The notes under the pieces: model-generated
Told to the model about the DNA's origin: nothing
Database searches by the model: none
What the model saw: only the letters and a program-made list of their open reading frames with translations
Position numbers and translations under genes: made by a program
Shown here: positions 61,588 to 64,000 of the stretch, piece after piece
Layout: each line of letters starts with the position of its first letter
Position numbering within the stretch: position 1 is the stretch's first letter
Origin: Desulfosporosinus fructosivorans
GTDB lineage: Bacteria; Bacillota; Desulfitobacteriia; Desulfitobacteriales; Desulfitobacteriaceae
Direction of reading: 5' to 3'
Length of the DNA: 64,000 nucleotides
Assembly (NCBI RefSeq): GCF_004766045.1
Contig: NZ_SPQQ01000006.1
Coordinates: forward strand, 328,453 to 392,452

Positions 61588-63051
61588 CTAAACAAGATTC
61601 GTATCCAGTTTGCACTGTTCGAACTCGGTTTGAATCTTTTCTGTGGGCTTAGCAGTGAGTAAGCTGATCACGACGATGGCGATTAAGCAGACGAAGAACC
61701 CCGGGACCAACTCATAAAGGGTGTTTTTAAGAAAGGGGAAGCGGGTCCAGATAATAACGGTACTAGAACCGGCGATCATCCCGGCTAAGGCTCCCCATTT
61801 GTTCATCCGCTTCCAATAGAGGCTCAAGAGAATGACAGGACCAAACGATGCACCGAATCCTGCCCAGGCATAACCGACCAAACCCAGAATAGTATCACTG
61901 CGGCGATAAGCAACCAGTATTGCGACCAGTGCTACAAGCAGAACGCATAAACGCCCGACAAAGATGAGTTCTTTATCACCAGCATTGCGACGAAATAGGG
62001 TATAGAGGTCTTCCGTCAAAGAACTAGACGTGACAAGAAGCTGAGAAGAGATGGTGCTCATGATCGCGGCTAAGATTGCGGCGAGCAGGAAGCCGGTAAT
62101 AATCGGGTGAAAAAGCAATTTGCCTAATTCAAGAAAAACGGTTTCGGGATCAGCAAGCGTTAGGCCCTTGTTAGCGAAGTAGGCGATCCCTATTAATCCA
62201 GTAAACATAGCGCCAATGACTGAGAAGACCATCCAGAGCATGCCGATCCTACGAGCTTTGGCAACTTCTTTAATAGAAGAGATGGCCATGAAACGAATAA
62301 TGATGTGCGGCTGTCCAAAATAGCCTAACCCCCAACCGAAGAGCGAGATAATACCTAGAACTGTTGTACCTTTAAAGAAGTCGAGGTATGCAGGATTAAT
62401 GCTTTGAATGGTATTTAAGGAGTACCCCAATCCTCCAGTTGCCCGAAGGGTGACAAGAGGAACCATTACTAAAGCAAGGACCATGATTATGCCTTGAACA
62501 AAATCGGTAAGACTGACTGCTAAAAATCCTCCGAATAGAGTATAAGCTACAACAACCCCACCGACAATCCATAATCCGATATTATAGTCTACATTAAACG
62601 AATTCTGAAAAAGAACAGCCCCCGAGACAAGACCGGACGATACATAGAAGGTAAAGAACACAATAATGACGAGACCTGACACAATCCGCAAAATTCTAGA
62701 GGTATCTCCAAAACGATTACTTAAATATTCCGGGATTGTAATAGAATTGTTAGCGAGTTCGGTGTACGTCCGTAGACGGGGAGCAACATAGAGCCAATTG
62801 CAATAAGCACCGAGTGTAAGGCCAATGACGATCCACCCAGAGCTAATTCCCTGAGAGAACATGGCTCCGGGAAGTCCTAGCATGAGCCAACCGCTCATAT
62901 CGGAGGCTCCTGCACTTAAGGCGGTTACGGCAGGGCCAAGATTCCGTCCCCCTAGCATGTAATCGGACAAGCTTCTGGTGCGCTTATAGGAGTAATAACC
63001 AATCCCAAGCATACCTGCCATGTAAATAATAATTGCTACTAATGATTCCAA
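61588..63051 (-). CDS. putP: Sodium/proline symporter PutP
   Basis: 487 aa, about thirteen transmembrane helices in the sodium:solute symporter (SSF) pattern, with YMLGGRNLGPAVTALSAGASDMSGWLMLGLPG at the start and GWGLGYFGQPHIIIRFMAI in the middle, as in PutP. Imports proline with Na+; a closely related betaine or other substrate cannot be excluded. Start ATG 63051 with AAAGGAGG in front. No proline-catabolic genes lie nearby. Confidence 0.92.
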   Translation of the reverse strand: MESLVAIIIYMAGMLGIGYYSYKRTRSLSDYMLGGRNLGPAVTALSAGASDMSGWLMLGLPGAMFSQGISSGWIVIGLTLGAYCNWLYVAPRLRTYTELANNSITIPEYLSNRFGDTSRILRIVSGLVIIVFFTFYVSSGLVSGAVLFQNSFNVDYNIGLWIVGGVVVAYTLFGGFLAVSLTDFVQGIIMVLALVMVPLVTLRATGGLGYSLNTIQSINPAYLDFFKGTTVLGIISLFGWGLGYFGQPHIIIRFMAISSIKEVAKARRIGMLWMVFSVIGAMFTGLIGIAYFANKGLTLADPETVFLELGKLLFHPIITGFLLAAILAAIMSTISSQLLVTSSSLTEDLYTLFRRNAGDKELIFVGRLCVLLVALVAILVAYRRSDTILGLVGYAWAGFGASFGPVILLSLYWKRMNKWGALAGMIAGSSTVIIWTRFPFLKNTLYELVPGFFVCLIAIVVISLLTAKPTEKIQTEFEQCKLDTNLV

Positions 63052-63307
63052 ACCGTATTCCTCCTTTTTCTTTATTCAGCCTAATGTCGGCCAGCACTGA
63101 ATAATTATTGTATCACACATTGAAAAGTTGTTGAACACTCTGGAGTGACGAGCATATTTATAAGATAATGGTACTTAGGGCAGGTATTTTAAATATGCTG
63201 TTGAATTCTTATTGAGAGTAACTGAACGTCTTCTTATGACTTGACTCATTTAGTAGAACAATGTGCAACGGAAACTATATATAGATAGATAGCTAGGATG
63301 TGGAACA

Positions 63308-63508
63308 ATGAGTGAAATTACATTTGCTATCATAACATGGATTCCACTAATTGCATTAGAGGTAGCCGTGATATTGGCTTTTGGGGGGCTATATCTTAAA
63401 CTCTCCCAAAAACCATATAAAAAGGCGCTATTAGGAGCTACTTTCGCTTTATCAATACCTGCTATATTCGGTTTAATTTACTTTATAATGGGTACGATTG
63501 GCTTTTGA
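63308..63508 (+). CDS. Small two-helix membrane protein
   Basis: 66 aa, two hydrophobic segments (about 7-30 and 43-66) joined by a basic loop (KLSQKPYKK). Ribosome site AGGATGTGGAAC is weak. Not recognised; could be a toxin-like or transport-accessory peptide. AT-rich. Confidence 0.55.
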   Translation: MSEITFAIITWIPLIALEVAVILAFGGLYLKLSQKPYKKALLGATFALSIPAIFGLIYFIMGTIGF

Positions 63509-63605
63509 CCAAGCTATTTAATTTAATTAAAGAAACAACAGATACTCCATGGCTAATTAATGACTGGACACTAAAAATCAAAATATTATAGGAGTGAAAT
63601 ACATA

Positions 63606-63917
63606 TTGGAAATTAGAAATAAACAATTAGGAATAGGAACTATATCCTTAGCATTATGCTTGGTTGGTATCTTGTTTTCAATAAGTTTTAGATATGTCTG
63701 TATTGGTGATTACTTAGTAGATGGTATTGGACTAAATTCATGGTCTAATGGTGATTCTGGAATTCATTATACGATTTTCTACTCGTTAATATTTTTCATT
63801 CCATCATTATTAATCGGTCTAAAATACAAGGAAAACTATGGTTCAAAGATAGGGAGAAATCTTTCTGCAATTATTGGATTACTTATTCTTATATCTCTAT
63901 TAGGGGTAGTTGTTTAA
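63606..63917 (+). CDS. Small membrane protein
   Basis: 103 aa from TTG 63606 (a GTG at 63594 sits in the ribosome site TAGGAG and is less likely). Three hydrophobic segments; middle region DGIGLNSWSNGDSGIHYT polar. Not recognised. Follows the 66-aa membrane protein by about 100 bases in the same direction, perhaps one unit. Confidence 0.5.
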   Translation: MEIRNKQLGIGTISLALCLVGILFSISFRYVCIGDYLVDGIGLNSWSNGDSGIHYTIFYSLIFFIPSLLIGLKYKENYGSKIGRNLSAIIGLLILISLLGVVV

Positions 63918-64000
63918 GTCTCATTATTCTTATTGCGCCAGGATCAAGTCTGGTAAAGGGGAATGCCTTTGGGCTGAAACCTTTAGAAGGAATCTAGCAG
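63918..64000. other. Window edge, nothing recognised
   Basis: 83 bases without ORF or clear structure. Confidence 0.3.

Noticed and set aside
1..64000. tRNA, rRNA, CRISPR arrays, intact transposases, prophage genes
   Set aside because: None found by reading both strands; no repeat-spacer periodicity and no transposase-like protein was recognised.
63918..64000. Possible riboswitch at the window end (AAAGGGGAATGCC-type purine stretch)
   Set aside because: Truncated by the window and no conserved riboswitch core could be recognised.

Overview
The window looks like a chromosomal segment of a low- to mid-GC, endospore-forming anaerobe of the Firmicutes, most like the Peptococcaceae (Desulfosporosinus/Desulfitobacterium type). 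The basis is inference from content: strong GGAGG-type ribosome binding sites, many TTG/GTG starts, a SpoVK-like sporulation ATPase, the Bacillus-like order miaA-hfq-...-spoVK-hflX-ynbB, FixABCX with acyl-CoA enzymes, DMSO-reductase-family molybdoenzymes and a decayed trimethylamine-methyltransferase-type gene. No rRNA, tRNA, CRISPR array or intact insertion sequence was recognised.

Region by region. 1-6.7 kb: the end of a zinc alcohol dehydrogenase, then fixA-fixB-fixC-fixX, an acyl-CoA dehydrogenase, a short-chain dehydrogenase and a crotonase-family enzyme, probably one catabolic or respiratory acyl-CoA module feeding electrons through the Fix flavoproteins. 6.7-10.2 kb: small and stand-alone genes (flavin reductase-like protein, ADP-ribosylglycohydrolase, secreted SGNH hydrolase). 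10.2-19.4 kb, minus strand: a PucR/CdaR-type regulator, a TorD-like chaperone, a complete Tat-exported DmsABC-like complex and a second catalytic plus FeS pair lacking a Tat signal and an anchor. 19.4-24.1 kb: a decayed MttB fragment, an orphan DltD-like gene, phoU, an AsrC-like ferredoxin and a Crp/Fnr regulator. 24.4-27.2 kb: gap-pyk. 27.2-32 kb: small genes, a LysM/G5/M23 cell-wall enzyme, a thioesterase and a DacF-like carboxypeptidase.

32-52.5 kb is the housekeeping core: miaB, a RicA/YlbF-like protein with a cysteine-rich tail, mutS, then a hydantoinase/oxoprolinase-family gene and a histone-deacetylase-family gene packed between mutS and mutL, an RsmJ-like methyltransferase, miaA, hfq, typA, spoVK-like, hflX with an N-terminal JAMM-like domain, an ynbB homologue, lepB and ddl. 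52.5-55.5 kb: lexA, a divergent M23 peptidase sharing an SOS box with it, a second carboxypeptidase and a cysteine-rich mini-protein. 55.5-64 kb is a more AT-rich accessory stretch: secreted and membrane proteins of unknown function, an Lsa/Vga-type ABC-F resistance ATPase behind an apparent ribosome-controlled double attenuator, PutP, and small membrane proteins.

Most notable signals: (1) the ABC-F leader with a two-codon upstream ORF and two terminators connected by a possible antiterminator; (2) an ACG start for fixC and a possible ATT start for the hydantoinase-like gene; (3) a dispersed short repeat present both between genes and in frame inside the mutL linker; (4) the JAMM-HflX fusion; (5) the mutS-hydantoinase-HDAC-mutL gene order; (6) the SOS box between lexA and a cell-wall peptidase; (7) competing hairpins ahead of miaB.
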